Origin: Prevotella pallens ATCC 700821
GTDB lineage: Bacteria; Bacteroidota; Bacteroidia; Bacteroidales; Bacteroidaceae
Length of the DNA: 32,202 nucleotides
NCBI RefSeq assembly: GCF_000220255.1
Contig: NZ_GL982513.1
Coordinates: 2,107,341 to 2,139,542 of the forward strand
Reading direction: 5' to 3'
The notes beneath the pieces were generated by a model. It ran no database searches, had not been told where the DNA came from, and saw only the letters and a program-made list of their open reading frames with translations. A program made the translations under genes and the position numbers. This document shows positions 9,180 through 17,328 of the stretch, piece by piece (the stretch's first letter is position 1; each line of letters starts with the position of its first letter).

Positions 9180-12056
9180 TTATTTGAAAAATTGATTGAT
9201 TGCTGTAATGGTCTTTTTATCTTGCTCGGTTGGTGTCATCGTATCTTCGATATACAAGAAACTGAAACGATTGTAACCGAAACGCTCGTTATTGAGTTTC
9301 ACAAACTCTTCTTCCATAAACTGCCTGCGTTCAGCAAACTTGGCAGCAAAGCCTTCGCCTTTCGTCTCAATAATAAGTATTTGTTTGATTGCCCCTTGTT
9401 CATCTCTGCTAATCACTAAGAAATCGGGCGTGTAATTGCCGAGCAGACTCCAGTCCTTACCATTCTTTTTATAACAACGTATTTTGAAATCGGTCAGGTT
9501 GTCATCGCCATTGAAATAAAACTCGAGTTGCTTATCCCGTATGATAGCTTGGAGAGATTTTGAGAAATAACTTATCTCAAAACTACTGTCGAACCTGTAA
9601 GGCAGATAATGATAAGTCTTATCATTGATGTTGCTTTCCGTTGGCTCGTAACTATCGGGACTATTCAATAGTGCTTGTATGGTTTGGTCTTGATTGCTTA
9701 ATGTTTTAAGCGTATCAATGGTTGTTTGTATTTCTGCCTTTAGAGTTTTCTCACCTTTATCTGCATCAACTATCTTTAATACCAGCTCTTGGTTTGGGAA
9801 ATATTTAGAAGTATCATTCACTTCTATTACTGATTGGAAGTTCTTAATCTGAAGAAGTTCAGCAGTCTCTGGTATCACTTCCTCTTTCACCTCAATAGAA
9901 CGATGAGGAATAAAGGCTTTTCGTACATTGGCACGTACCTGTATTTGGTTGTATTCTCCCTTAAGAAAGTGTATACCACCACGAATATCTGTAATCGTAT
10001 TAAAGATAGCTTGCAAAGCCGTGGTATATTTCTTTAATTGAGCAATATGCAAAGTGCGGAAGCTCTCTTTACAAATAAGATGTAGCCAACTGTTGAATGT
10101 TATTGGCTTATCGTGTTCATCATCCTGCAACTGTTCTGTAGCCTTATCTTCAACCTCTCCTTTTAAGTTTTGTTGTCGGATTAGTTGTAAGTCGCTGGTA
10201 GCATATAATTCATTTCTTTGCAGTTCTTTTGCTGTATTCAACTCATCTTCTAACACTAATGTCAGGTAAGACACCTTCAACTGAAAGAAGTCAATCGGAG
10301 GCACACGCAATTTTTCCATACGTGAGAAACGCTGCAAGGTGTACTGTTTAGCACTACCACCTTTGTTAAGTTCTTCAATAGAAGTGTGCTGCTGCTTATC
10401 CAACTCCTTATTTAGCGTTTTCGCATTATCATCGTTAAGCCAAATCAAAGCTGTTTCCTTATTATTTTTTACAACCTGACGTAAGCAACGACAAGAAGTT
10501 TGCAAAACCATATTTTGGGGACATGCGCCTTTTTGAGGCAAGATAACACTGGTAAGACTTTTGCAATCCCAGCCCTCTTTGCCAATTTGTGCTAACAAAA
10601 CAATCTTTATCTTTGAGAGACTGGTGTCTAATGAAGCAAATTCAGTCGCCGCACTCTCAGACACAGAATACTCCTTGTTTCCTCCATGATATTTAAGAAT
10701 AGTATCAGCAGGATTCAAGCCGAACTTGCTGATAAGTTCAGCAACAATAGGATAGATATTCTCCTCCAAATTGTCTATACGCCCACAATAGATGGCAAGT
10801 TTTGCACATGTACCATTAGAATAATTCAAATTGCCATAGGTATCAAGAAACTCTGACACACCTTTGCGGATAATAGTTTCATAACCACCATCTGATACTT
10901 TTATTGTAGGAGACTTCAAGAAATTACCCACACCTTCTATCAGCGGATAATAATAAACAACATTTGAAAGATTCTTGTTTTTCAATGACAAGTCTAATCC
11001 TACCTTCATCGACTCGGCAGTGGAAAGATAAGGAGTTCCCGAGAAACCTAAAACAGAATTAAAGGTTTCTGTTTCTGTCCATTTATTAACAACTTGACGA
11101 AGTTTTATGTCTCCGTCTGAAGCATGGTGCACCTCGTCAATGAAAATAGAAAGATGGGGAATCTTTCCTACAATAGAACGAAGCTCATTAGATATCTCAA
11201 ACTCTTTCTTTTCCTTATCGCTAAGAAGTGATGGGCTTTTATCTTTATCTAATTTATCAAGAATTACTTTCTCAGCATTGGTTACTGCCACCAGACTACG
11301 AACTTCATTTGACGTCAGATGACTATTTATCTTTTGTGCATTTGGGTTCTTAACAAGATTGCTTTTTTGTGCAGTCTTCTGAGCATCAAGTACCTCAAAC
11401 TGAATCTCATTCTTTATTTGAGATGCTGTAGGGTTTGGAAGAATCCACGTAGGGTCAAAGTCTTGTATATTCTTTATACTTGGGATAATAGAAGCCTTCA
11501 AGCCTGATGGAACCAAGATCATAAAGTTATGTGCAAATGAGAGGTTATCTGGCTCATTTAATGAAAAATATAAGTCAAGATAGATAAACGCAGCCATCAA
11601 ATATGTCTTACCGGCTCCCATTGGCAAGCTAAAAATATAGTCGGGATAGTCTACATCATAAAAAAACTTCTTAAAGACAGCTACATAATCTATTGTATCA
11701 GGGTTCTCTTCAATATATTTCTTTAATGCTGGTGCTGAAACATTCCCTTGTTCATCACGCTGACAAGCATATTCATAAAGTGAAGCTGCTGCTTTATCAG
11801 TTTCAAGAATAGTCCTCGCCTTAGCAGTAAGACTTATATTATCAAGATTGAGAGACAAGAAATCGCCCTCCGTGAAAAGCCTCCACAAAGGTTTATTGCC
11901 ACATTCTATCTTCAAGAACAAGTAAGTCTTTATAGCCTCTATTTGTGCATCACGCATCATTCCTTTACTTTCAATGTATGAAAGCAAAGACTTGACAGGG
12001 CAATCTATACGACTTAACCACTCATTCCTTTTCCTTTGTATGATATTATAGAACAT
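9180..12056 (-). CDS. res: Type III restriction enzyme Res subunit (helicase-endonuclease)
   Basis: A 958-residue SF2 ATPase and nuclease. Walker A is PMGAGKT (145-151) and the DEAD-type motif II is DEVHH (307-311), followed by a helicase motif III-like GFSGTP and a QIGKEGWDC motif. A C-terminal PD-ExK-type nuclease is seen as PDFLVIS (877 onward) and ETK (897-899). The size matches EcoP15I Res (970). With Mod it translocates or slides from unmethylated head-to-head sites and cuts nearby. An 81-base AT-rich gap separates it from the upstream TIGR02391 gene, the only sizeable gap within the defence unit, so an internal promoter is possible although no TAnnTTTG box was recognised. Confidence 0.9.
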   Translation of the reverse strand: MFYNIIQRKRNEWLSRIDCPVKSLLSYIESKGMMRDAQIEAIKTYLFLKIECGNKPLWRLFTEGDFLSLNLDNISLTAKARTILETDKAAASLYEYACQRDEQGNVSAPALKKYIEENPDTIDYVAVFKKFFYDVDYPDYIFSLPMGAGKTYLMAAFIYLDLYFSLNEPDNLSFAHNFMILVPSGLKASIIPSIKNIQDFDPTWILPNPTASQIKNEIQFEVLDAQKTAQKSNLVKNPNAQKINSHLTSNEVRSLVAVTNAEKVILDKLDKDKSPSLLSDKEKKEFEISNELRSIVGKIPHLSIFIDEVHHASDGDIKLRQVVNKWTETETFNSVLGFSGTPYLSTAESMKVGLDLSLKNKNLSNVVYYYPLIEGVGNFLKSPTIKVSDGGYETIIRKGVSEFLDTYGNLNYSNGTCAKLAIYCGRIDNLEENIYPIVAELISKFGLNPADTILKYHGGNKEYSVSESAATEFASLDTSLSKIKIVLLAQIGKEGWDCKSLTSVILPQKGACPQNMVLQTSCRCLRQVVKNNKETALIWLNDDNAKTLNKELDKQQHTSIEELNKGGSAKQYTLQRFSRMEKLRVPPIDFFQLKVSYLTLVLEDELNTAKELQRNELYATSDLQLIRQQNLKGEVEDKATEQLQDDEHDKPITFNSWLHLICKESFRTLHIAQLKKYTTALQAIFNTITDIRGGIHFLKGEYNQIQVRANVRKAFIPHRSIEVKEEVIPETAELLQIKNFQSVIEVNDTSKYFPNQELVLKIVDADKGEKTLKAEIQTTIDTLKTLSNQDQTIQALLNSPDSYEPTESNINDKTYHYLPYRFDSSFEISYFSKSLQAIIRDKQLEFYFNGDDNLTDFKIRCYKKNGKDWSLLGNYTPDFLVISRDEQGAIKQILIIETKGEGFAAKFAERRQFMEEEFVKLNNERFGYNRFSFLYIEDTMTPTEQDKKTITAINQFFK

Positions 12057-12137
12057 TATATTGTATCTAATTATTTATTTCATTAATTGTTATTTTAATC
12101 ATTTGGTACATAATAATATAAAAAATGAAGCATAGAA

Positions 12138-12950
12138 TTATCTGATTTTTTGGTAATTATCCAATCTTCTATGGCAATAAGAAATTATTCCAAGTATCTC
12201 AAGTGCATCTTGTTCTGAAATCTCCCAGTCAACTTTGGGTTCATGTGCAGTTGGATTTCTAAACATACTGCATAAACCTTTAAGTAAACTACAGAAACCT
12301 TCATGCTCATTCTTTTCTGAACTTGTTTGAAAATTATTTATAATTAATATGGGATTCTTGCTAAACACTTCCTCTATAAGTTTATTCCCATCCGTTTTCA
12401 TTCCCGATAAATCTCTTATACGCTGGAACAATCCTTTGTTTGCCTCTAAAACAGCATGGAAGTAATTATTTACTAACAATTCAGCTTTACAGTATTTTAT
12501 AATTTCGCTATGCCCCTTTCTTTGTTCTACTTCTTGTTTTAGATTGTTTGCCTTGATTTGTACATCAGAAATAGTACTTGCAACTGCAATTTCTCTAAAC
12601 TTTCCTGACTCGGCAAGTTCATATCCAACGAATGCCAATTGTTGATTCACCTCACTTCTAATTCTTTCAAACTCTTCTTCATTCTTGATATATCGGCTTG
12701 GAGCAAGAGCATAACCTATAAAACGTAATATATTATTAGAGCATTTATTCTTATTCTGCTCACTGGCTAAAGAGTTAAATAAATTCTTTCTTTTGGCAAC
12801 CATTACACCTTCTTGGGTTTTATCCTCAATATTAGCCTGCAATAGTAATCGGTGTATTTCTGAACCTGTTAAGCCCTTATCTGTATCACCAAGTATATTC
12901 GCAATCATCTCGATAACATTAACGGGAAAGCATTTTCTTAATATAGCCAT
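12138..12950 (-). CDS. TIGR02391 (Ymh-like) family protein with HEPN-type motif
   Basis: A 270-residue soluble protein whose C-terminal half fits the TIGR02391 family. The most conserved stretch is MFRNPTAHEPKVDWEIS from residue 229, followed by an ILGIISYCHRRLD helix. RNPTAH (231-236) has the R-x4-H spacing of HEPN ribonucleases, toxins found in many abortive-infection systems. The N-terminal 130 residues look like a helical DNA- or partner-binding region (GLTGSEIHRLL). RNase activity is inferred from this motif only. The gene starts 5 bases after the fic stop, so the two are very likely translated from one message. Members of this family are often found beside restriction systems. Confidence 0.72.
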   Translation of the reverse strand: MAILRKCFPVNVIEMIANILGDTDKGLTGSEIHRLLLQANIEDKTQEGVMVAKRKNLFNSLASEQNKNKCSNNILRFIGYALAPSRYIKNEEEFERIRSEVNQQLAFVGYELAESGKFREIAVASTISDVQIKANNLKQEVEQRKGHSEIIKYCKAELLVNNYFHAVLEANKGLFQRIRDLSGMKTDGNKLIEEVFSKNPILIINNFQTSSEKNEHEGFCSLLKGLCSMFRNPTAHEPKVDWEISEQDALEILGIISYCHRRLDNYQKIR

Positions 12951-12955
12951 AAAAT

Positions 12956-13852
12956 TTAATCATTTTGTTCGTAATAGTATGAGTAATCAATACCTTTCAT
13001 AAACATTTCTCGGTCATCAATCTTGGTGGTGAGTGCAGGCAGTACCAAAGCTTTGATGTACGTGCTATCAGAAATACTCTCACGCATTGCGGTCAGATAT
13101 TCATTTTTATCTATCTGACTCCAATCCACACACCGTTTGAGAGAACGCTTCAGCATGAGGTCGAGCCAAATGCGAGTACTGCGACCATTACCTTCCATGA
13201 AAGGATGGGCAACGTTCATTTCCACGTATTTGTCCATAATCTCATCAAAGGTTGTTTCGGGCATTCGTTCTATTATTTGCAAAGAATTGGGGAAGTGCAT
13301 ACAATTAGCAAAAGTAAAACCTCCTTTGGATATATTCTTAGTTCGGATTTGTCCTGCAAAGTCATACAATCCTCCAAAGAGATAAGCATGTATCTGTTGC
13401 AGACATTTTAAACTTCCTGGTTCTATTGTTTTCAGAAGATTGCTTTCAAAGAGTTGATAAGCTTTTTTCTTACTCTGCCCATCAATGGTGTTGTTGCTGT
13501 AGGTAAACCAATCAAGAAATTCCATTGCCTTGACATTGGGTATTGCTTTTGCCAGTAGAACAACCCCTTCTCCATCCAACATATCTGTCAATCGTTGTTT
13601 TCCATCTTGGGCTTGCAACTTCAACTGGTTAGTAGCACTAACCAGTTCGTTATTCTCCTTCTTCAACTTAGTTTTGAGATACTTCCAATAGTTTCTCGTC
13701 TTTTGGTAATCATCTTGCTCGTTAATCGCAGCAATGATGTCCAGCACAGAGAACCACCACTTACTATGTTCCTCGTCCCACACCGCCCTAACTTCACGGT
13801 CGTTGAAAAAACGGATAGATTTTTTATGCTCTACCATAATAAAGTTACTCAT
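12956..13852 (-). CDS. BRO-N / Fic domain fusion protein (putative AMPylase)
   Basis: A 298-residue two-domain protein. Residues 12-115 resemble the BRO-N/DinD-type domain of phage antirepressors: VRAVWDEEHSKWWFSVLDII, then YWKYLKTKLKKENNEL, then LKLQAQDGKQRLTDMLD. Residues 150-275 are a Fic domain with the complete active-site motif HPFMEGNGR (216-224) and the preceding GGLYDFAGQIRTKNISKGGF region. Fic enzymes transfer AMP or another nucleotide from NTPs to target hydroxyls, and many act as toxins. All catalytic residues are present. I found no (S/T)xxxE(G/N) inhibitory helix, so restraint may come from a partner or from the BRO-N domain. The ATG overlaps the end of the XRE gene by 8 bases. 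An alternative start lies at 13837. Confidence 0.82.
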   Translation of the reverse strand: MSNFIMVEHKKSIRFFNDREVRAVWDEEHSKWWFSVLDIIAAINEQDDYQKTRNYWKYLKTKLKKENNELVSATNQLKLQAQDGKQRLTDMLDGEGVVLLAKAIPNVKAMEFLDWFTYSNNTIDGQSKKKAYQLFESNLLKTIEPGSLKCLQQIHAYLFGGLYDFAGQIRTKNISKGGFTFANCMHFPNSLQIIERMPETTFDEIMDKYVEMNVAHPFMEGNGRSTRIWLDLMLKRSLKRCVDWSQIDKNEYLTAMRESISDSTYIKALVLPALTTKIDDREMFMKGIDYSYYYEQND

Positions 13853-14051
13853 CTGGTGTGTTAATCAATTCTTTTGGATTCACCTGCAAGATCTCCGCTA
13901 TCTGAAACAGCAATTCAAGGCTTGGCTGACGACGATTGCAAACGTATGAGTTCACTATAGTGAAACTCTTACCAAGTTTTTCCGCAAGCCATGTTTGCTT
14001 AATCCCTTTCTCGATAAGCACCTCTTTGATTCTATTAGTTGGACTTTCCAT
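13845..14051 (-). CDS. XRE-family HTH regulator
   Basis: A 68-residue Cro/C1-type helix-turn-helix protein. The helices are read in KEVLIEKGIKQTWLAEKLGK and in SYVCNRRQPSLELLFQIAEI, followed by the conserved LQVNPKELI. It consists of the DNA-binding domain alone. It is the first gene after the promoter at 14072-14079 and overlaps the Fic gene by 8 bases. Autoregulation of the unit, or an antitoxin-like role toward Fic, is plausible by position but not shown. Confidence 0.85.
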   Translation of the reverse strand: MESPTNRIKEVLIEKGIKQTWLAEKLGKSFTIVNSYVCNRRQPSLELLFQIAEILQVNPKELINTPDE

Positions 14052-14071
14052 AAATATTATATGATAGTTTG

Positions 14072-14079
14072 CAAATATA
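14072..14079 (-). promoter_or_regulatory. -7 box of the defence unit promoter
   Basis: TATATTTG on the minus strand matches TAnnTTTG and sits 20 bases before the XRE start codon, giving a leader of about 15 bases. No good -33 TTG is found at 19-21 bases. The terminator immediately upstream isolates this promoter from the mob genes. Confidence 0.55.
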
Positions 14080-14102
14080 GTAAATTTTCTTGTATAAAAT
14101 AC

Positions 14103-14134
14103 TTAATAAGAGGGGAATTTTCCCCTCTTATTAA
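14103..14134 (-). terminator. Terminator between mob genes and defence cargo
   Basis: TTAATAAGAGGGGAA (14103-14117) and TTCCCCTCTTATTAA (14120-14134) form a long perfect stem with a GGGG/CCCC core. T-rich sequence follows on the minus strand. The stop codon of the last mob gene is at 14152, and the cargo promoter lies just past the hairpin. Confidence 0.75.
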
Positions 14135-14151
14135 AGTTTATGTGTTCAATA

Positions 14152-14814
14152 CTATTTGTTTTTCTTATTTTGCAGGTTATTCTGCATCAAACTATCTGCC
14201 TTTTGCTTCAATTCCATGTCGTAATCATCTGCTTTTTCCTTGATTAGTTTAATAATCTTTTCATTGCGATGAATGTCAAACACTTCGTTAAGCCATAGGA
14301 TTTCCTTAGGGCTACAACCTCGCCATACTCTAATGACACGAAATTTCAAGGCATCGTCTTTGTATTGCTGTTTACGTTGCCACAAGAAGTAATTGCCGAC
14401 CAAAGAAACAAAACAAAGGACAGATACTGCGACCATATAAGTAAAGACTTTCGAGGACTTGAGGTCAAAACTGTGCCTGTGAATATGTTCCTGCGGTATT
14501 GGATGCTCTTTATTCTCTTGCCATTCGTGCAACATGGTCAAGACGCTTGCCACCAATTTGTCCATGGATTTAGCCTCCTCGTCCTTGATGCGCACTTGCA
14601 CACCAATATACTTGTTAATCACTTCTTTTGTTCGCTTTTCATACTGATTGAGCATTTCCAGTTCTTTCTGCTCATCACTTTGTGCTAGTGTAGATTGAAC
14701 AGGGAGAGAAACAGAACCGTTCTCCTTTTCTTTCAACTCTTTTAGTTCCCTGTAAATTGTCTCCAGCTTGTTTTTAATTTCCTCAAAGAGAATAAATGTA
14801 TTATTATCTGCCAT
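14152..14814 (-). CDS. Membrane-anchored mobilisation-associated protein
   Basis: A 220-residue protein with one transmembrane segment at about residues 124-144 (FTYMVAVSVLCFVSLVGNYF). It has a coiled-coil-like N-terminal half (IKNKLETIYRELKELKEKE) and a charged C-terminal tail. It is translated 2 bases after the relaxase stop. Similar single-pass proteins follow the relaxase gene in Bacteroidales mobilisable elements. A role in bringing the relaxosome to the membrane or coupling protein is inferred from position. No enzymatic motif is seen. Confidence 0.65.
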   Translation of the reverse strand: MADNNTFILFEEIKNKLETIYRELKELKEKENGSVSLPVQSTLAQSDEQKELEMLNQYEKRTKEVINKYIGVQVRIKDEEAKSMDKLVASVLTMLHEWQENKEHPIPQEHIHRHSFDLKSSKVFTYMVAVSVLCFVSLVGNYFLWQRKQQYKDDALKFRVIRVWRGCSPKEILWLNEVFDIHRNEKIIKLIKEKADDYDMELKQKADSLMQNNLQNKKNK

Positions 14815-14816
14815 AG

Positions 14817-15737
14817 TTATAAGTGTATTTTACGTTTTTTCTTTTTCTTCTTTTTATCAAGTGTGTTGTAAACCTCCGCAGGGACAGTACCATGAGTTTG
14901 AAACAATCCCAGTCCTCCTTCTATAAGGTCGTTGGCTATTTCGCTCGTAACATCTGCAACATTAGATATAAAGTTTATTGTTCCTTGCATCTGCTGTTCT
15001 TGTTCCCTGTTTTTCTGTTGCAGGGCAAAGTCTATCTTGGAGTAACTGAAATCCCTATCCACTTTAGAGCCATTGAAATGATAACCGTTCTTTTCAAAGA
15101 TGATACCCTGCACCTCCTGTGAGTTGCTTTTGAACTTAAAGCGGACATCAATATCTTGCTTTTTCAAGTGAGCAAGAAGGTCTTTCCAATTCCTGCACTG
15201 AGCAATCTCTGCTTTCAACGTCTGATAGATTTCATACTTAGTCTTATCAGGTTCTTTTAAGCGATACTCTTTGACTTTCTCCTTGCCATCGGCAAAGTAT
15301 AAACCATATTTGGTGGTCAGTTCTTTACAAATCTTCTCACTTCTGAATCGGTCGTTACGGTCAGAGATAGTCTTGCCATTATTGTTTATCCGATTAAAAG
15401 CGATATGAATATGTGGGTGTTCCTTATCGAAATGGCGACCGATAATGTACTGCGTATCTTTTATACCCATCTTCTCCATGTATTCACGAGCGCTCTGCGC
15501 CATCCATTCATTACTGAGCTTGGAAGAATCCTGTGCCGAGAAACTCAGGGAGATATGCCCCACAACCTTGCTTACTCGTGGATTCAGTTCTGTCTGGTCG
15601 ATGAAACTTTGGACAATATGGTTGATGCTCTCCGTTCTCACTCCGGAACTATCAATGAGTTCCGTTCCTTTCTTCGGGTCAAGGATATAATTGATGACAC
15701 CCTTGAAGCCCGAACCTTTCATTATCTTGGCAATCAT
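14817..15737 (-). CDS. Relaxase / mobilisation nuclease (MobA type)
   Basis: A 306-residue relaxase of the PF03432 type. The histidine triad is seen as H107, H109 and H111 in KEHPHIHIAFNRI, with H102 just before. Y17 in GVINYILD is the likely nicking tyrosine. The protein nicks one strand at oriT and pilots it during mobilisation. The C-terminal end is a lysine/arginine-rich tail (LDKKKKKKKRKIHL). It overlaps mobC by 4 bases (ATGA). The candidate oriT lies just upstream of mobC at 16155-16196. It is shorter than the large plasmid relaxases but normal for Bacteroidales mobilisable elements. Confidence 0.88.
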   Translation of the reverse strand: MIAKIMKGSGFKGVINYILDPKKGTELIDSSGVRTESINHIVQSFIDQTELNPRVSKVVGHISLSFSAQDSSKLSNEWMAQSAREYMEKMGIKDTQYIIGRHFDKEHPHIHIAFNRINNNGKTISDRNDRFRSEKICKELTTKYGLYFADGKEKVKEYRLKEPDKTKYEIYQTLKAEIAQCRNWKDLLAHLKKQDIDVRFKFKSNSQEVQGIIFEKNGYHFNGSKVDRDFSYSKIDFALQQKNREQEQQMQGTINFISNVADVTSEIANDLIEGGLGLFQTHGTVPAEVYNTLDKKKKKKKRKIHL

Positions 15738-16087
15738 TTTCGTATCAGATTTAGGATTTCGTCAATCTTGCCAATGATGATTTTGTGGAAAGGAGCAACG
15801 ACATGAAACCCATCCGCATTGGCACGATGTGCCAATTGATTGAGATTATTTGCCATTCCACACAGCTTGCGGATGAAGTCTGCTTGCTCTACGGTCAGTC
15901 GTTCAATGACATTTCCTTTATCAAGAACTTTTCTTACAAACTCACTCATGGTTACTCCTGCGCTTTTAGCTTTGCCTTTGAGTGTATAGTAATCCTGCGT
16001 ATTCAGTTTCACCGTGATGCGGTATTTCTTCTTTTCGGCTGCGCCCTTGGTTGGACGACCACCTTTTTTATATTCTGTTTTTATCAT
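15734..16087 (-). CDS. MobC-like relaxosome accessory protein
   Basis: A 117-residue protein starting with MIKTEYKKGGRPTKG. A ribbon-helix-helix region (YRITVKLNTQDYYTLKGKAK, then TMSEFVRKVL) occupies residues 22-55. The MobC signature MANNLNQLAHRAN lies at 78-90. MobC proteins help open oriT and position the relaxase. The frame is open for a further 49 codons upstream to 16234, but that stretch runs through the oriT-like hairpin and is poor in coding character, so the internal ATG at 16087 is chosen. Its end overlaps the relaxase start by 4 bases. Confidence 0.82.
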   Translation of the reverse strand: MIKTEYKKGGRPTKGAAEKKKYRITVKLNTQDYYTLKGKAKSAGVTMSEFVRKVLDKGNVIERLTVEQADFIRKLCGMANNLNQLAHRANADGFHVVAPFHKIIIGKIDEILNLIRK

Positions 16088-16154
16088 ACTTATTTCTTTT
16101 ATTTGATTTAATGGAGACCAGCGGGATAATCCTCTGCAACGACTGTCAGGAGGT

Positions 16155-16196
16155 GGAGCAAGTGGTTTTGGTATGCCCAAAACATAAACTTGCTCC
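16155..16196. other. Candidate origin of transfer (oriT) hairpin
   Basis: GGAGCAAGT (16155-16163) pairs with ACTTGCTCC (16188-16196). Nested inside, GTTTTGG (16165-16171) pairs with CCAAAAC (16177-16183). The structure sits in the only gap of the primase-mob unit, directly before mobC, where oriT is expected. The nick site is not known. Confidence 0.55.
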
Positions 16197-16230
16197 CCGA
16201 AAAACAGATTATGCGAAGCAAATTCTACAA

Positions 16231-17121
16231 TCATAGCTTAATCCCTTTGATTTTCTTATTTTCTGCTTTCTCTGAACGCTTGAATTCAGCACATAAATAC
16301 TCATTTAAATCTTTATAATTCTGGAAGACGGAAGAACAGTCTTGAACATCAAAACCGTCTCTTTTGAGTTGTTCTAAAGTTAGCTTTCCTCCTTCATCAT
16401 TATCTAAATATGAACAGATGAGCTTGTGCTTTGAAAGAAAAAATCTTGACTTTTTGATATTATTAATCGAGTTAAGTATCAGTGCAGCTTTCTTCTCTTC
16501 ATCTGGACTCATCGTAAGCAGACTAAGATAATCTATAAAACCTTCAAACAGATTGATTTGTTCCGAAGGACTGGGAACATACGAGATATCGGAAGGAGGC
16601 AAACACCCTTTAAAGTATGGATTGCGTAACGCATACCCATAAGAATTGTTTGGAAATCCTATTGCGTAAAAACTTCTATCACCAATTCTATAATGGATTT
16701 CCCTACTATATTTTTTCGCAATGTTCAGATTGATTCCTCTATGTGTGAGATATTCTATGAGATTTGGATGACATAAGTTGCTAGAGCCAATAACCTCTAT
16801 ACGTGATTGGTTTGGAGAAATTATTTTGCTATTAGCTATGGAGAATTTTGGTAGGTTATTTTGTTTGCCATTAAACAACTCTATAGCTTGTACTAAACTG
16901 CAATTATGTAATTTCATAACTAAATCTATAAGACTCCCACCTTTATCAAGAGCAAAGTCATACCACAGATTTTGGTTATAATCAACTTTGAAACTTGGAG
17001 TATGTTCATTTCGGAATGGACTTTTATACATTCCGTAATAGCCATAATTCTTTATAGGGTATATAGACATACTACCTAAGTAATCTTTAATTGATATTGC
17101 TTTAATTTCATCTATTGTCAT
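16231..17121 (-). CDS. Toprim-domain primase-like protein
   Basis: A 296-residue protein related to DnaG-type primases of mobile elements. Residues 25-70 resemble a CHC2-type N-terminal domain (SPFRNEHTPSFKVDYNQNLW, then FALDKGGSLIDLV), but the zinc-binding cysteines are missing. A toprim domain occupies about 188-260, with the acidic residues in LFEGFIDYLSLL and CSYLDNDEGG. It probably primes replication or second-strand synthesis after transfer. It ends in a lysine-rich tail. The 207 bases upstream carry seven GTAGTA motifs (17147-17328). Confidence 0.78.
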   Translation of the reverse strand: MTIDEIKAISIKDYLGSMSIYPIKNYGYYGMYKSPFRNEHTPSFKVDYNQNLWYDFALDKGGSLIDLVMKLHNCSLVQAIELFNGKQNNLPKFSIANSKIISPNQSRIEVIGSSNLCHPNLIEYLTHRGINLNIAKKYSREIHYRIGDRSFYAIGFPNNSYGYALRNPYFKGCLPPSDISYVPSPSEQINLFEGFIDYLSLLTMSPDEEKKAALILNSINNIKKSRFFLSKHKLICSYLDNDEGGKLTLEQLKRDGFDVQDCSSVFQNYKDLNEYLCAEFKRSEKAENKKIKGIKL

Positions 17122-17146
17122 ACTTGTAACTTTTAAATCTATTACT

Positions 17147-17328
17147 TACTACAATGTAATTGTTTTGTAAGTCATTGACAATGAAAGAAAAATATGTAGT
17201 ACTAACTATCTTTGTAGTAATCATTGCACATGTATATGGTAGGTTGGTAGTAATACCTTATATCATTATTTACTACGGTCTAACCTTTTTTCTTTCAATG
17301 CTTTATCTCTCTTTGTAGTAAAGTAGTA
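17147..17328. repeat. Cluster of seven GTAGTA motifs, candidate replication origin
   Basis: GTAGTA occurs on the plus strand at 17196, 17214, 17247, 17315 and 17323, and on the minus strand at 17147-17152 and 17271-17276. Two copies lie in an identical 12-mer TCTTTGTAGTAA (17209-17220 and 17310-17321). The AT-rich stretch lies between the VapE-type ATPase gene and the primase-like gene, a natural place for an iteron-type origin or an operator. Confidence 0.5.

Noticed and set aside
13845..14051. Classic HipA- or RelE-type toxin-antitoxin pair with the XRE protein
   Set aside because: The partner is a BRO-N/Fic fusion in a long defence unit; an antitoxin role for XRE is possible but nothing in the sequence shows it.
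16088..16234. N-terminal extension of the MobC-like frame to 16234
   Set aside because: The extension runs through the oriT-like inverted repeat and has no MobC similarity; the ATG at 16087 starts the conserved part.
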